From NCBI GenBank assembly GCA_949317995.1, contig OX439038.1, positions 73,232,659 to 73,296,658 of the forward strand: a stretch of 64,000 nucleotides of DNA, read 5' to 3'. The notes beneath the pieces were generated by a model. That model was not told the origin of the DNA. It saw nothing but the letters and a program-made list of their open reading frames with translations, and searched no databases. This stretch comes from Acholoe squamosa. Taxonomy: Eukaryota; Annelida; Polychaeta; Phyllodocida; Polynoidae. Positions 46,783 through 59,310 of the stretch are shown piece by piece (position 1 is the stretch's first letter; each line of letters opens with the position of its first letter). The position numbers and the translations under genes are program-made.

Positions 46783-48010
46783 TGACCCTTTACTATCAAA
46801 GGGTTGGCCTCCAGTGCCAATAAAAACCAGGGGAGTTACCCCTGGCACTATATTGGTGCATCGCAATAAAGACAAAAGCTCTCAATGGTTAATGGTCTTC
46901 AAGCCTGATATGGCTTGAAGTCTGGCAGGTTGACCTTTAGGATGCAGCTTGCATGGGGCAGTTGTGGTTTGGCATGCTTTGTCCTCTCATTATTTCAGTA
47001 TCTTCTGTAATGTCACATGTTTTGAGTCACATAGAACTACTTCATTTTCACTACATTTGGTGTTTGACCAAATCCAATTATAAGCAGGGGATGACTGGTA
47101 AAGATTACTTATTTTTCACCAAATCGAGGAATAATATTGAAAATGAAATTTTGTAATTTATTTCCCCGGATTATTAATATTTGTTTTTGTCTCCTTTTCT
47201 TCATAGCTTGCCATCCACCTTACTTTCACAATACTTCTGCGCATAGAAGCACCAGTTCCCTATTTCATTACATACATCCATGTCTTCCACCCCTTTCACC
47301 CAATTCCTCCACCTCCTGCAAGCTTTCCACTGCCTGCAGCCTCTGAGGCCATGATCAGCCCACACTTTACCCCCCTCAGCCTCCCACAATTCCCACCTTC
47401 TCACACCTCCCTACTTTTGGCCATGCAATACTCAGATCACACTTTGTATCAGACCCTTATTGGGTCATTCAGAATGCAGCCTGGAATCCCATACCAGGCT
47501 GGATGATGATGCCTGCTGTACTGGCTCACATTTCAGTAACATTGAGCCGCTCATATTTCTATGAGCTGCTCTTCTGGGTACTACTCTTCGACATATTGTC
47601 ATGCTGAAACCTGAGGACCCATGGTATTTTTGATTATCTACCAGTACTCACTTTTACTCAGTCCTGGGGAGCCATAGACAGATTGGAGGAAGATCTAGAG
47701 AAGGCTTGGTAAGACTATTTTACAGTTATGTATGAAAAGATTTTTTTTTCCACCTAAGCATTGATAATGGATTAGGCCAATTTCTACTGTGGGAGTTATA
47801 AGTGTATATCGTTCTAACCAGGACTTGGTCAGGCTGATTCCATTTACCCCTTGCCGAACTAGTGCAGTGTGTGTGTCCCCAAATGATTCACACTCACATC
47901 ATGCTAAAAGCATTATGGACAGTTGCCAGCAGTGGTCAGAATGGTGTATGAATGCGACTTACCAGACCTGCAGTAATGCATCATTCCCAACCTTCAGAAG
48001 TGCATAACCT

Positions 48011-51000
48011 CCGTGCAGTGTAAAAAATGTTGCCGAAATAAAGGGAAAATCCTTGTCCCAAAGTTGCCAGAGATCCATTGTTATTTCCCCAGAGATTCCT
48101 TGTACCACAGTGTGTACTGTACTGCTTCATTGTAGAAACCACACTGGTTCACTGCAATGCAATCACAGTAGTCCATAGTTCAGGTTTACAAGATTCCCCA
48201 ATATATCCAACAGTGTAGAGTCAGCATAGTGCTAAAATGCAGCCTTGGCAGATAGGTTTCCTTAAGTTGCATTCATATAAATCACCATGGGGCCCTAAGA
48301 GGGTTAAACTGCTCCAGTTATCATCAGCTTGGGAGCTGTCATCCCCACTGGTGATGTCTGTATTGGCTTGGCTCACACTGTGAAGGTATCCTTGGTTCAA
48401 TAGCTAGCTTATAATTACCTAGTCAACTTGGTAATTGCAACTTGTGTCAGGGTAAAAAGAAATCGTCTTTGAACAGGTTTTAAGTCAAGTAATGAACTCC
48501 AATTAATGTAGACGTCTTCTGCAGGAGAAGGAATTGATTCTCACGGATGCCAAATATTTGGCTTGTTAAGCTTAGACCACAGGGAAACCAAGTGCAATCA
48601 TTTCACATCATGTCACATTCAACACATATTCAGATTTGACACTTTAGCATTGGTATGTTGTATTAAAGGAAACACTTGTTGTCTTGAACCTGCCTGCGAT
48701 TAAATCTCATTTTTGAAATGGTGTACAGTATCAGTATTGTCAGTTAGGTATGATGTTTGCTTGTTAATATGGCCGTGGCCAGGGCTGCATTCATATATAT
48801 TATTCTGAGAAATGGTCACAGTGTGTGCAGTTATGCCCTATGCTACTCTAAGGGGTTGAGATAGAAAAATAAACTGACGTCCCCTAATCATCCAGACTAT
48901 ATTTGTTACAGGACTCCATAAACATAGAAGCAATCGTGTATTCCAAGTGGAAGAATTTGATAAACCTATCCTGCTTGCTCTTCATGGGACAGCGGCTTTT
49001 GTGTAATGTGAAATCAATGTAGTTCATGATGCATCTGAAAGCAAGAAAGATAGATCTCCTTAGATGATAAACTAAATGTAGATGTACTCAGATTGCAAAC
49101 AGCACTAGACAATAACATTTTGGGCCTTTGGCAAATATTGAAATAAGGTAATATTAATATTTGGTCCTTTAGGCAGAAAATGAGAAAAAAAAGTTTCATG
49201 CACGGTAGATTTGAGAGGCTGATATCTTCTTTATTAATTTAGTGAGACTTCCTTTCCTGGAGATTTTCACATTTATGATATTGGATGGGCAGTCCCTTTT
49301 ACAAGGCCCATAGATATTCAGTATCAGATATCAAATTAGCAAGCTTTCTAAGGCCATGCAGAGGTATATCTCCCTGACTGTCCTCTATGTGCCATTGTTC
49401 AAGTTATTAAAAGGCATTTTCATTAGCATCCTTGACTTCACATACTAATTGTACTCGCCAATTTTGCATTATAATAAACAGTTTGTATAGTGTTTGACCA
49501 CAATTATTAAACATATATTATTGGCTAGTAAGTGAATAATGTGATGCGGGTTATTCCAATACTGATTCTAATATCATTTCAAACCCCACATTGTTTCATG
49601 TCATGTGACAGCACCAAAATGGTTTATATCATCTTAATGACAGATAAGAAAATGGAAGTAGATTCTGAAATATTCATACTTGTCTGTAATAAATTCACAT
49701 TGGTTTGTTGATAAATGGCACAAATTTGTTTTTTCAATAATCATATGAAGTTTAGAGAGGTCCAGTGAAATAGTCAGGAACTAGGGGTCATTTGAGTTTT
49801 ATTACCCCAGTTGAGTATCAGTTTTTGAACTATTTTAGGTAATTTATGTCTATGCATTTCGTTGGTCCTTCCATACTTTACCATTAGGTGCAAGATTAGA
49901 CCCTGATGTGTTAATGAGTGGCGGCAATAAATTGGAGAGGCAGCCCTGGTGATACCCTTAAGTCCTGTGAAGTCGAGATGGAACATCAAAGCAGTTACTT
50001 CATTTGAAAAAAACAAACTTCTGTAGATACTCTCACCAAATGACCACAGTAGGTCTGTTTGACACCTTCTGGACCTTTCACTATTTATAAACAATTTGGT
50101 AGTTTATGGACTGAGGGGTGTGTGTGCTGTGTGGGTGGTCTGCTGACGAGAGGCTCCATGAGTGGCTCAGCACGGGATCCCCACAGGGACCAAGCACCAA
50201 TGAGCAGCTCACCTTGAGTAGGGTAGGACTTGATCAGCCTCCTCCCTCTTCACTGAGCTGCTGCTCCTCTAGTTAACCCGGGAACCCTTTAATGGGTATA
50301 GATGTAGATCTGCTCTACATCTTGGTTAATTAATATGAAGCATTTGGGGCTGAAATATAATATGTTATTGTTGATGCAAAGTTGAAAAAGATCATGTAAA
50401 ATTTGTATTTATTTATATATTTACTGCCTGATCTTCATTATCTATTTACAGGTAAAACATTCAAAATATTGGGTGTTTTTCAACATGAAGCCTGAATACC
50501 TCTGAGCTGATGAATAATGTATTATTACTGATGCAAAGTTGATAATGTAAAAATTGTGTTTATTCATTTACTGGTATAATTTGTATTTGTCTATTTACTG
50601 GTATAAAACATTCAAAATATTTCGACACATAGGTATTTTCAACTTTTTAGGCTTTTTCTGGTTGTCAACATGAGTAAATTTGTTAAATATTCTTAAATGG
50701 TCCACATTTAGGTGACTCTGTCATTGTACATACCGGACACCACCCGATGCGTAAATTGGGTCCATTGTTTATAATACTGACATGAGGTAATTGCAGTGTT
50801 TAGGTGCCCTTTACCACTTCATTTGTGTATTTTTAGTACAAATACTTTGTCATCAGTCTTGCCTAATAAGCAACACCTCCAACACCTTGATCTATTGCAC
50901 CTATTACATCAACTATATCATCAACATAGGTAGTGATCCCATTGTAGGTGATATAATTATTACCTTGCACTTGGCACCTTTCATAGCATATAATGTACAA

Positions 51001-52212
51001 ATGTTGTATGATAAACATAACTACAGTCTAGGACATGGAAATTGATGAGGCTTTTATTGACCTTTAAGATGACAATAGTATTAGTATCACAATGTGTTTG
51101 GCAATGGATGTCGCTTTATTCAAGTGATATGATAATAATGCTTGTGTATAAAAATCACTTCATATCAAGCTGGAAGCTCTAAGGTAAATTTAGGAATTGT
51201 TGTTCTGTATTTTTATGTCCTCAGCAACTAATTAAACTATTCCAACTATCCTGCAACGTAAAGTTTAGAAATAAACACTTGGATCCCCACACCACTACCC
51301 GACATACAGTAGTTGGCAAGCAGCTCATGATGGTAATGACTTGGGGCTGATTAGGAATCACTCCTGAGCCCTTCCCTTCTCCAGGTGGGTATAGGATGTC
51401 CACTCTCACACGATTGACCAAGATCTGACAGGGAAAAAGTATGCATTGATGCTTGAGACTATGTACATTATTAGCAACACATACGCCCTAGATAACATTG
51501 GAAGTGCCAAACACATGATATGTTATATCTCTATAGACTGATAAATGGAATAATGTGACAGAGTGAAACATAGGTTGTGGCTAAAATTGATGAGAATGGA
51601 ACCTGGTAGCACCAACCAGCAGGAGGGTGTAGGGTGTGATAATGACAAGCTTTTGTGTTGCCACCACCTACTGAGCTGCTCACACAGCCCCATTACCCAA
51701 CCCATTAAGGACCACATACTGTATCAATGTATTATACTCATACCCCTTCCTCATCAATGCATTCTTGGTGTGGAACTCACCAGTGGTCATTCATCTGCAA
51801 CTCTGGCCAGTGAGGCATCTTGACACCCCTTGACAATCTCTAGATTTTAACAAATAAGAATACATGTTCATGATCCTTTATCGTCTTGATGCATCACCTT
51901 AGTGCTGCAGAGTATTTGCTAGCATAGGTACCTTACACCAACTCTTTGGGAATGCATCACTGCTATAAGGTTAGCAAGATAATTGCAACCTTGGTGAGTC
52001 TACTCCGGAGTATCCTCACCAGGGCTACATTTATGCATCATACCAGCCAAGGGGCTTAACAGACTAAAGCCATATGCTGCCTTTAAAGTGTGATCCCTAT
52101 GGAGGTAGTGAGCTGCCCCATTGTGGGGCCTTATCTCCCTGAGTGGGACTCAGGTGCTGATTAAGCTGGTGGTGAGTGGCTGAGGTGGTTACCTGTGGGT
52201 GTCACCTGTCCC
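48011..52212. other. Gene-free interval
   Basis: No credible gene. A local duplication of about 150 bp lies at roughly 50355-50490 and 50510-50640 (GATGCAAAGTTGA and AAAACATTCAAAATATT in both). Palindromic-core copies occur at about 51895-52045. The rest is AT-rich with chance frames. Confidence 0.45.
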
Positions 52213-52620
52213 TGATGAGGCACCTGAGTCTGCATGTTGTAGTTATGGAGTAACATACATGGCCCTGATGAGGAAATTAAGTCTGCTTGTTGTAGTTATG
52301 GTGTAACCGACATGACCTTGATGAGGCACCTGGGTGTGCTTGTTGTAGTTATGGAGGAACAGACATGGCCCTGATGAGACACCTGAGTCTGCTTGTTGTA
52401 GTTATGGAGTCTGCTTTCTGTAGTTATAGGGTAACAGACATGGCCCCGAGTCTGCCTGGTGTAGTTATGGCATGGCCCTGATTAGGCACCTGACCCTGTG
52501 TGTTGTAGTTATAGCATAAACAGACATGACCTTAATTAGGCACCTGAGCCTGTGTCCTGTATTAATGGTGTAACAGACAAGGTCTGCTTGTTGTAATATG
52601 GTATAACTGAGTCTGTTTGT
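52213..52620. repeat. 53-bp minisatellite
   Basis: Units start TGATGAGG at 52213, 52266, 52319 and 52372, exactly 53 bp apart, with core TCTGCTTGTTGTAGTTATGG and GTAACAGACATGGCCC. Three to four further units are truncated or rearranged. Confidence 0.92.
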
Positions 52621-52849
52621 TTGTTTAAGTTAATGGAGAACTTACCTGTCTGTGGTATGGATGCCTGTGGTATGGAGATGTGTCCCCAGTATAACACTGA
52701 ATAACACCACAAGAAATGTTCAACACCACAACTGTATTTGTATGGTGTCCACCCCCACCAGTGGGACTGAATGCACAATGACATTCAAAGCATGACATAC
52801 ACTACCATGTCTGGCTTCAAAATAATCCTGTAAAATTTCTGAACTGGTG

Positions 52850-55460
52850 CAAGAACGGGGACCTGAATCTGAAACATACTTGAATGTTCTATGCTGTGCA
52901 ATGGATATATCATATTTCCTCGAATATAAGCCTGGCCTGAAATAAAAGCCTACCCAGTTTATAAGCCTGGTCAAAAGGCTTAAGGGTCACTGGGTGTAAT
53001 ATAAGCCAGGCCCCGACTATAAGCCCGGGTGTGAGACAGGAGTACTTTTGAGATCACTTATTTAGTCATATTTGACTTAGAAGTGAGATATCTATGTATT
53101 CCTTGTGCAACTTAATCATCAAATGATCATTTAGACATATAAAGAGGCATAAAGTTATATCATGAGTCAGCAACAGAAAAATGTTGTTTAATTGTTGGAT
53201 AATTTACCATGAATCTTTTAAATATGCCAAATGAGCCTCAAATATAAGCTTGCCCCGATTATAAGCCTGTTCAATTAGCCACTTGAAATTGTTATAAGCC
53301 CGGGCTTGTAATCGAGGAAATGTGGTAAACTTGAATTTGGAGCTAAAAAATCAAGAGACATGACCTGAAGGAACCTAGCATGTGTACCAAACAATGTATT
53401 TGTAAAAACATATTCCACAACATGAAATCGAATAATCTAGACAAGGCAAATAAGAATATACAAGTATACACAATGCCCCAGGGGTATGATTTACATGTAG
53501 CTTCTAGGTGGAACCGTTCCTCCACTCATATCATCCTCATAGCTATGCAGTAAAGGTACATTAGACTTTTGCGCTACAATAAGGACCAGTGCTACCTACA
53601 GACGTTGTAAACAGACTTTCAGCTAGCTTCCTGAGAGATGTACCTCTAAACGCACCAAAAGGTGATAGTGGTGAGGATGTAAATAAGGGACTTTAGAAGG
53701 TAGTAATGTCTGCACAAGAACCAGACAGTTCGTGCTAATTACTGATTGCTAATAGACATTATTGGTTAATTTGCCCAATTGGACTCTGGCCTACCCTAAT
53801 CATAGGCGAGGACAAGAACTAGAGTAGGTAATATGGGCCAGTTGGAGTCACTAAAAGAGAATCCCAGTAGAGCAGGCTTCACTGGGTGTGGTATCTACTG
53901 GCTAAACATGTTGGAGAGATCTATAGATTCATACTTGCTTTGAGAAAGATAATTCAAACGTGATATGGCAATAAAGAACTATGTGGTAACGGGTGGGAAA
54001 GGAATGTATCATAAAGGTGAATCAATAAAACTATTATGTGAAGATATTTCAATGATTCATACAAGATTGGATTGTCAATATATAACAAAACATATCCCAT
54101 GTCTTTGATGGAGATTCTCTCAAATGCTTTTCACTAATTGTGTCATGCATCACGTCTCCTTCACTTACACCGTCAGTCTGTATTGGCCCAATAATTAAAA
54201 TGAAGATAACAAAATAAAAACATTGTGTCACCCTACTATCCGCCACTACCATCTATCCATGACCGCTATTGGTATTATTATGCAACAGATATGATGATTA
54301 TTATTAATATGTGATATTATATTATATATGAATGAATTATAGCCACACAGATGGTAAACAGTCCGCAGTAAGGACAAATACATGTTATAACAAGAATGTA
54401 TTATCAATACTTGTGTATATTATGATTTATTATATGAAATATGTAACAGATGGAATATGGAGTTTATTAATCTATCAATAATGCTGGTATCACTGCACTA
54501 GCATAATTCTACGAAAGCCATAGGATTATACCCTCATAAGACGCCAAGCATTAAGCTCTACCTTTACCTTATTACCAAATATGGACATATACATGAAAAC
54601 TTGTGTCAGAAAGTGATGACAGCTTTCACACCTTAATAAATTATATATTTATTAAGGTTATTAGGCCTCAGCACTGAGCCCTAATGGGTCCGTCATTGCT
54701 TGATCCGGCATTGGGCGGCCAGATAACACTGATAACAACCAGCATGATGGGTACCAGGTATTACATGTATAATGTACCAAAAAAGTCTGCAGTGAATACA
54801 GGGACTTATCTGACTGGTCAGTAATGCAACCCGGGTAAACCCTATATGGACACATACATAAAACTTTAGACCGCTTTCACACCTCAGGCCCGCCAGGTGG
54901 TGCCCCCTGGGGCTGGTGAAAGCTCCCGTTGCACCGATCAGCAGCTAGCTTCACTACCATGAGATACTCCCCACCAATAATATGCTTTGTTTACTATAAG
55001 AACCGACCGGTCACCAAGGAGACACTGACTTCCTGTGTTGCTCCAGGGCTGGGATATAAGCCCTGGAACAACCACCGGTGATCATCAGTTGCATTCAGTT
55101 GTGACACCAGTAACATCAGTCGTCTCCAGGTGGTCACTTATTGATATACTTACTCGATAAAAGCACATTATTTCAAGATCACGCCGTAGTTTGACTCTGA
55201 TCATTTATAGTTGCGCTTCCATGCCCACAATTGCATTTACCTTTGAAAAGAAATGGCCTGAATTATATCATTAATATATAATATAGCCAGGTTCAAAGGA
55301 AGCATGCATCAAATCCACAGATAGTACAGATTAATTCATATTCAAGCAGAGGAAGAAGGTGCCAATAAAACCATCCACCCATTTGTGTACCTGCATTGGC
55401 CATTAACAGGTGTACACCCTAAAAGCTTTATGTATTTTAGTCTCAGCCAAAAGCCGAAAG
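52850..55460. repeat. Segmental repeat Y, copy b
   Basis: This is the partner of 32250-35620. At the place where the other copy holds a LINE, this one carries the ATAAGCC MITE. Between 54100 and 55240 there is extra sequence, including a perfect 11-bp inverted repeat, CCTTAATAAAT/ATTTATTAAGG (54631-54657), and CCAGGGCT/AGCCCTGG (55043-55066). Confidence 0.75.
52910..53325. mobile_element. 416-bp MITE with ATAAGCC repeats
   Basis: The left end carries ATTTCCTCGAATATAAGCC and the right end is the complement of ATTTCCTCGATTACAAGCC. Each end is bordered by TA (52908-52909, 53326-53327). Variants of TATAAGCC are repeated at least eight times inside. No coding frame is present. It probably belongs to a TA-targeting family. 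Confidence 0.8.
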
Positions 55461-55893
55461 CTAGGAACATGGTGGTGATTTGGTAAACAACTAGCTCAAT
55501 CAGCTCCTACCTTTTTGGTAAAATCCATCGTCAACCTAAGTGTGGGAGAACTCTTTTCGAGTAAATAAGTAATATAATATATCCATGCATTTGTAAGACA
55601 CAGATATGTCAACCCCAGCACTAAAAACTAGGCTGAAAAAAGGGAAATCCAAACGAGAACATGCTGGTCGCCAAAGTTGAGGAACCGCCATTACTCCAGC
55701 AGGTGCTGCCTTGAGGGGGGAGGGGGGTCCCACTTCCCATGACCATGCATGACAAGGGGGGAGGGGGGGTTAATGGGCTGCATGACATCATGTCATCAAT
55801 AAATCACAATTGGCCTTGACTTTGGCAAGAAAAAAAAAAGATTTGTAAAGGTAGGAAAGGTTAATGCATTCATCGGACATAAATTGTATATTA
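55461..55893. other. Gene-free stretch with G-rich runs
   Basis: 55716-55768 contains GGGGGGAGGGGGGTCC and AAGGGGGGAGGGGGGGTTAA, separated by ATGCATGACA. A related TGACAAG(T)GGGGGAGGGGGGG motif recurs at 57050-57071. These runs are potential G-quadruplex formers. Confidence 0.5.
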
Positions 55894-56159
55894 CCATAAT
55901 CTCCCGCGTATAAGGCACGTCTTATAGGGGGGGTTTACTTCTCATTGCACCCACAAGGGGGACACCAATACCTTTCTTTTGATATGTTACATGCCCCCTT
56001 AGTCAAAATAGGAAATAAGGGGGCCCAGGGGGTACATGGGGCCCAAGCTACACATAGGTTTTTGAAATTCGTTATGGATTTTGTCATTTCTTTGAGAATT
56101 TTCAAAAACTCTAGGTGTGCCTTATAAGCGGGCTGCACCTCATAAGCGGGAGATTACGG
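55894..56159. mobile_element. 266-bp TA-flanked MITE
   Basis: The ends are CCATAATCTCCCGCGTATAAGG and the complement of CCGTAATCTCCCGCTTATGAGG (19 of 22 match), bordered by TA (55892-55893, 56160-56161). The centre is C/G-rich with GGGGGCCCAGGGGG. No transposase. Tc1/mariner-type targeting is inferred from the TA. Confidence 0.85.
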
Positions 56160-56161
56160 TA

Positions 56162-57049
56162 CCTAGTCTATAGACCCTACATGCATGCCTTCCTCAGACC
56201 TCTCACTCAATGAGTGTCACTGCCATCAATGTCAGTGTTAAGTCAAGGTGATGTCAAGGCCAGGGTGGACTAAGCTATCCTACCCCTATCTAAGCCCCAT
56301 ACCAACTCAACTCTTTTTGAAAAGGGCCCCTGCTGCCCTCAGGCAGCATCTAAAATACCCCTGAACTGCTGCTGCTGCCCTGAGGAATAGTTATCCACAG
56401 ACCTTTTTGCTTAAAAGGCATGAACCTTTTTTATCCCCCCCTTGAGGTGTCAAAATTATTTTGTTTGTCTCCCAATCCACCCCCTCCTGCTGTGGATAAA
56501 TAATGAACACTCCCTTTGAGCTCTCCACCACCCTCTGGCTATTTTAATTGAGGGGATGCTAGTTCATCATTTTAACTTTGCATGATGGATTTTGGCAGAT
56601 CAGCAGATATTTTTCCGACCCCCCACCACTACGACAAAAATGATCGCGACCCCCACTAAGAAATGACTTTGCAAAATGACCCCCTCCCAAGAAAAAATTG
56701 GATACATGCATGGAATGATGCATGATGATGGGTATTTGAATTGCCCATATTCAGTTTTGACCCTAGCCCCCTCCCAGTATGAAGGTTTATTGAGTTTTGC
56801 CCCTCCCACCAAGGGGCTCTTTTTCAAATTTTTTTTTGCCTCTCCTATATCTAACAAGCCCCCACCCTGTTGGCAATAAATGACTCCTCCCTTAATTGCC
56901 AATTCACACCAATGATATGCTTTGAACCATTGCAAATGTGTATAGGCTATAGGCCTACACTATTCATGCACTTTGCGGGGGGATGGCTGGGTATATCTCT
57001 GCATGACGTCATGATGGTGGGGGGGGGGTCAAGTGTTGTATGACGAAAC
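56162..57049. other. Gene-free, pyrimidine-rich stretch
   Basis: Recurring CCCCTCCC/CCCCCTCC patches between 56450 and 56900, in a loose ~60-80 bp rhythm with TGACCCC words. No coding potential beyond chance frames. Confidence 0.4.
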
Positions 57050-57099
57050 ATGACAAGTGGGGGAGGGGGGGTCAAAAATGGTTCAAAAATGCATGAAGT

Positions 57100-57700
57100 C
57101 ATTTGTACACAGCCCCCAGACCAGTCAGCGAGTCTCGCAGACGTTATCAAAGTCGTCAATTTTCTTGGTAAAATAGTAAGTGTACAAGAATCCATCACTG
57201 CAAATACCTTTCAGACATTGGTACGATCCAAACTTCCATTAATGGAATTAATGATACAAATACGAGAATAAATCGACGATGTTAATACGAAACTAGACGA
57301 AAATTCGAAGTCAACCAAAGAGGTCAAGGACGCTCTCATGTTGGTAAATAAAACCGCTGAAGCAACCACTAAATTGCTCCAAAATTATCAAAATAAGTTT
57401 GAAAAGAATCCCAGAAGATCGTTATGATACAAGGTTTAGGTGATAAAGTTGGTGAGGATCTGTATGGCGAAATGAAACAACTTTTCATTGACACTAAAGT
57501 CGAGTGGGGAGTTGACATGATCGCTGAAGTGAAAAGGGACGGTCCTGTGAAAGGAAAACAAGCTGTAGCAGGTGCCAGTACTGAAGGACAGCACAGCCCT
57601 ATCAAATTGGTTTTCTTAAACCTCCAATGCACTGGGAAATTTTTCAAAAACTTGAAACATCTTAAAGGCAAAATGGGATAATACTTAAATACATATAGTA
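57100..57700 (+). pseudogene. Coiled-coil ORF relic next to LINE fragments
   Basis: Two overlapping-register pieces (about 57050-57390 and 57424-57681) read as charged helices with many Lys/Glu/Asn, followed by a GLGDKVGEDLY segment. The layout suggests LINE ORF1 (RNA-binding, coiled-coil) that has decayed: TAA and TAG stops separate the pieces. It precedes the NADAR-like relic in the same orientation. No full family assignment is possible from sequence alone. Confidence 0.5.
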
Positions 57701-58037
57701 TCCATTGGTGACGAGCTAAACGAGCTAGAAAGGAGGCAGTTTATTGATCTACGTGCCATGTACTTTCTCTGTAAAGCTAATCGGATTGATGCAAAATTAG
57801 GCTAGAGGTCCATAATTATAAATGGGAAAACCTACAGTCACAGACAGCTAGGTAACTTGCCCGTTTGGATTGACCATGGAAAAAGCGTCTGAAGCCTCTA
57901 CCCCAGATGGTCTAATGTTTAGATCAGTACATCACATACTGTCCAACCTTTATCCCTGTAAGGTACAAGATGGTGGCATGTGCTTTAATTCAGTTGAACA
58001 GGGATTCCAATTCTATGAAGCAAAAAATGATGGATAG
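57700..58037 (+). pseudogene. NADAR (YbiA)-like domain relic in a LINE ORF1 context
   Basis: The uninterrupted 57879-58034 part reads as a short domain with LSNLYPCKV, a following DGG and FNSVEQGFQFYEAK. This is the arrangement typical of the NADAR/DUF1768 fold (a SN-(L/F)YPC motif, then DG, then a YxSxEQAxQ-type helix). NADAR proteins are N-glycosidases acting on ADP-ribose derivatives. Just upstream (57700-57830) are helix-rich fragments ending in IIINGKTYSHRQLGNLP, partly in another frame. The stop at 58035 truncates the domain. The coding sequence is clearly a relic. Confidence 0.6.
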
Positions 58038-58049
58038 TTAATTCTAAAG

Positions 58050-58272
58050 TTACTAATTTTCAACTGATTAGTGTTCTTCCAGTCCCAGGAACATTTTTTA
58101 GAACGTTTGATACATACTGCCATTTCAGCTCATATTGAAAATAATGATATCTTAACTAAACAGCAAGATGGTTATCAAAAAGGTAAATCCACATCATATA
58201 GTATAAGTCAATTTGTAAACAATGTTCCGAGAGATAGAAATATTGGGAAATTCACTATGGCTGCCTTCAGTG
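58050..58272 (+). pseudogene. Fragment of LINE reverse transcriptase
   Basis: Two registers join to give an ISVLPVPG segment, then RLIHTAISAHIENNDILTKQ and GYQKGKSTSYSISQFVNNV. This is the early RT palm of a jockey/CR1-type LINE. Similarity ends at about 58270, before catalytic motif A is complete. It belongs to a different LINE from the 58338-59310 relic, so two elements were spliced together here by insertion or deletion. Confidence 0.75.
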
Positions 58273-58337
58273 TGTCGAGACTAGGGTCTGCGAAATTTGA
58301 TTAACCAATATACAAGACCATTTGAGAACAAAGGTAC

Positions 58338-59310
58338 ATGTATTGCCACATTATTACAAACACTAGTAAGCCTGTGGTTAGTGGTTTTCTCAATTATCTG
58401 ATTAGTGACCATTTACCTCTTTTTGCCACCCTATCGGAAGAAAACCTCCCAGACATTATCTGGGAATATGAATGCAGGAGTTATAGAAATCACTCAGATG
58501 ATAAGCTAGCTGATTGGGTTGAATTCTGGGACTGGGACCGTATATGGGAGGGTAATGACATTGATGAGATGTGGTTATGTCTAAAATCTTGTATGCTTGA
58601 GTACTTGGACCAATTTTGTCCAATAGAAAAAAGATCTTATAAAGACAAGGGTAAATACTGGATGACCAATGAAATCCTGAAATTGAGTGACAAACGTGAT
58701 AACCTCATGACTGAATTTTTCAAAAGTAAAAACAGGGCCAAACTTCTTGAAGCTAAACGTATAAGGTGTCAAATTTCTTGAAAAACTAAATATGCAAGGT
58801 CAAGTAACTCCATCAATGCCCTAGAAGAAAACAGTGGTAGCCCATTCGAGTGAAACGTGAATTGCATTCTCAAGCCCAAGGGAGAGGTCTTACCACCTAC
58901 ACTTAAGGGCATTGATGGCAAGTTGAAGTCTGATATGGAATCAGTAGAGTACATGAATGATTTCTTTGCAAATATAGGAGAGGAGTTATCTAACCAATTG
59001 ACAAACGAAGGACAGCAACTGGCTGACCTAGATTGTTCATATGAACCTGACCCAGAAACTCATGACCTACATGACATCCTAAAGGTATTACCTGAAGAAG
59101 TTTGGTACCTGGTGGATGAAATCAATCTATCAAAAACCTCTGGGATGGATCATGTTAGTGCCAAATTCCTAAAAACATTCTTACAAAAGTCGTTAGACCA
59201 TTTCACGGAACTCCTAAATGCATCCTTCTGTTTTGGGCAATTTCCAGAGGAGTGGAAACATGCTAGAGTCACTCCGATCCCAAAGGGCGGTGATACCCAG
59301 GATTTTTGAA
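58338..59310 (+). pseudogene. LINE ORF2 relic, endonuclease end to RT start
   Basis: The first frame (58338-58781) contains YLISDHLPLFATL, the SDH signature at the end of an APE-type endonuclease, and a tryptophan-rich linker. After a stop at 58779 and another near 58852 the frame resumes (58857-59309) with NCILKPKGEVLPPTLKGIDG, INLSKTSGMDHVSAKFL and EEWKHARVTPIPKGGD. The RT is cut off there, just before the WRPIS motif. The linker and RT entry match the copy at 32350-34530, showing that the two relics belong to one family. The catalytic RT residues are missing. Confidence 0.88.

Larger units (their letters stand above)
45760..48010. repeat. Segmental repeat X1, copy b, with extension
   Basis: The first kilobase matches the other X1 copies. 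The rest (46800-48010) matches 61830-63450, for example CCATGATCAGCCCACA (about 47350 and 62812) and ATTCAGAATGCAGCCTGGAA. A pyrimidine-rich run ending CTTCATAG at about 47205 resembles a splice acceptor, but the second copy breaks any frame after it. Confidence 0.75.

Noticed and set aside
47200-47600. Host exon after a splice-acceptor-like tract
   Set aside because: The paralogous copy at 62.66-63.06 kb has the same acceptor-like tract but indels that break every frame.
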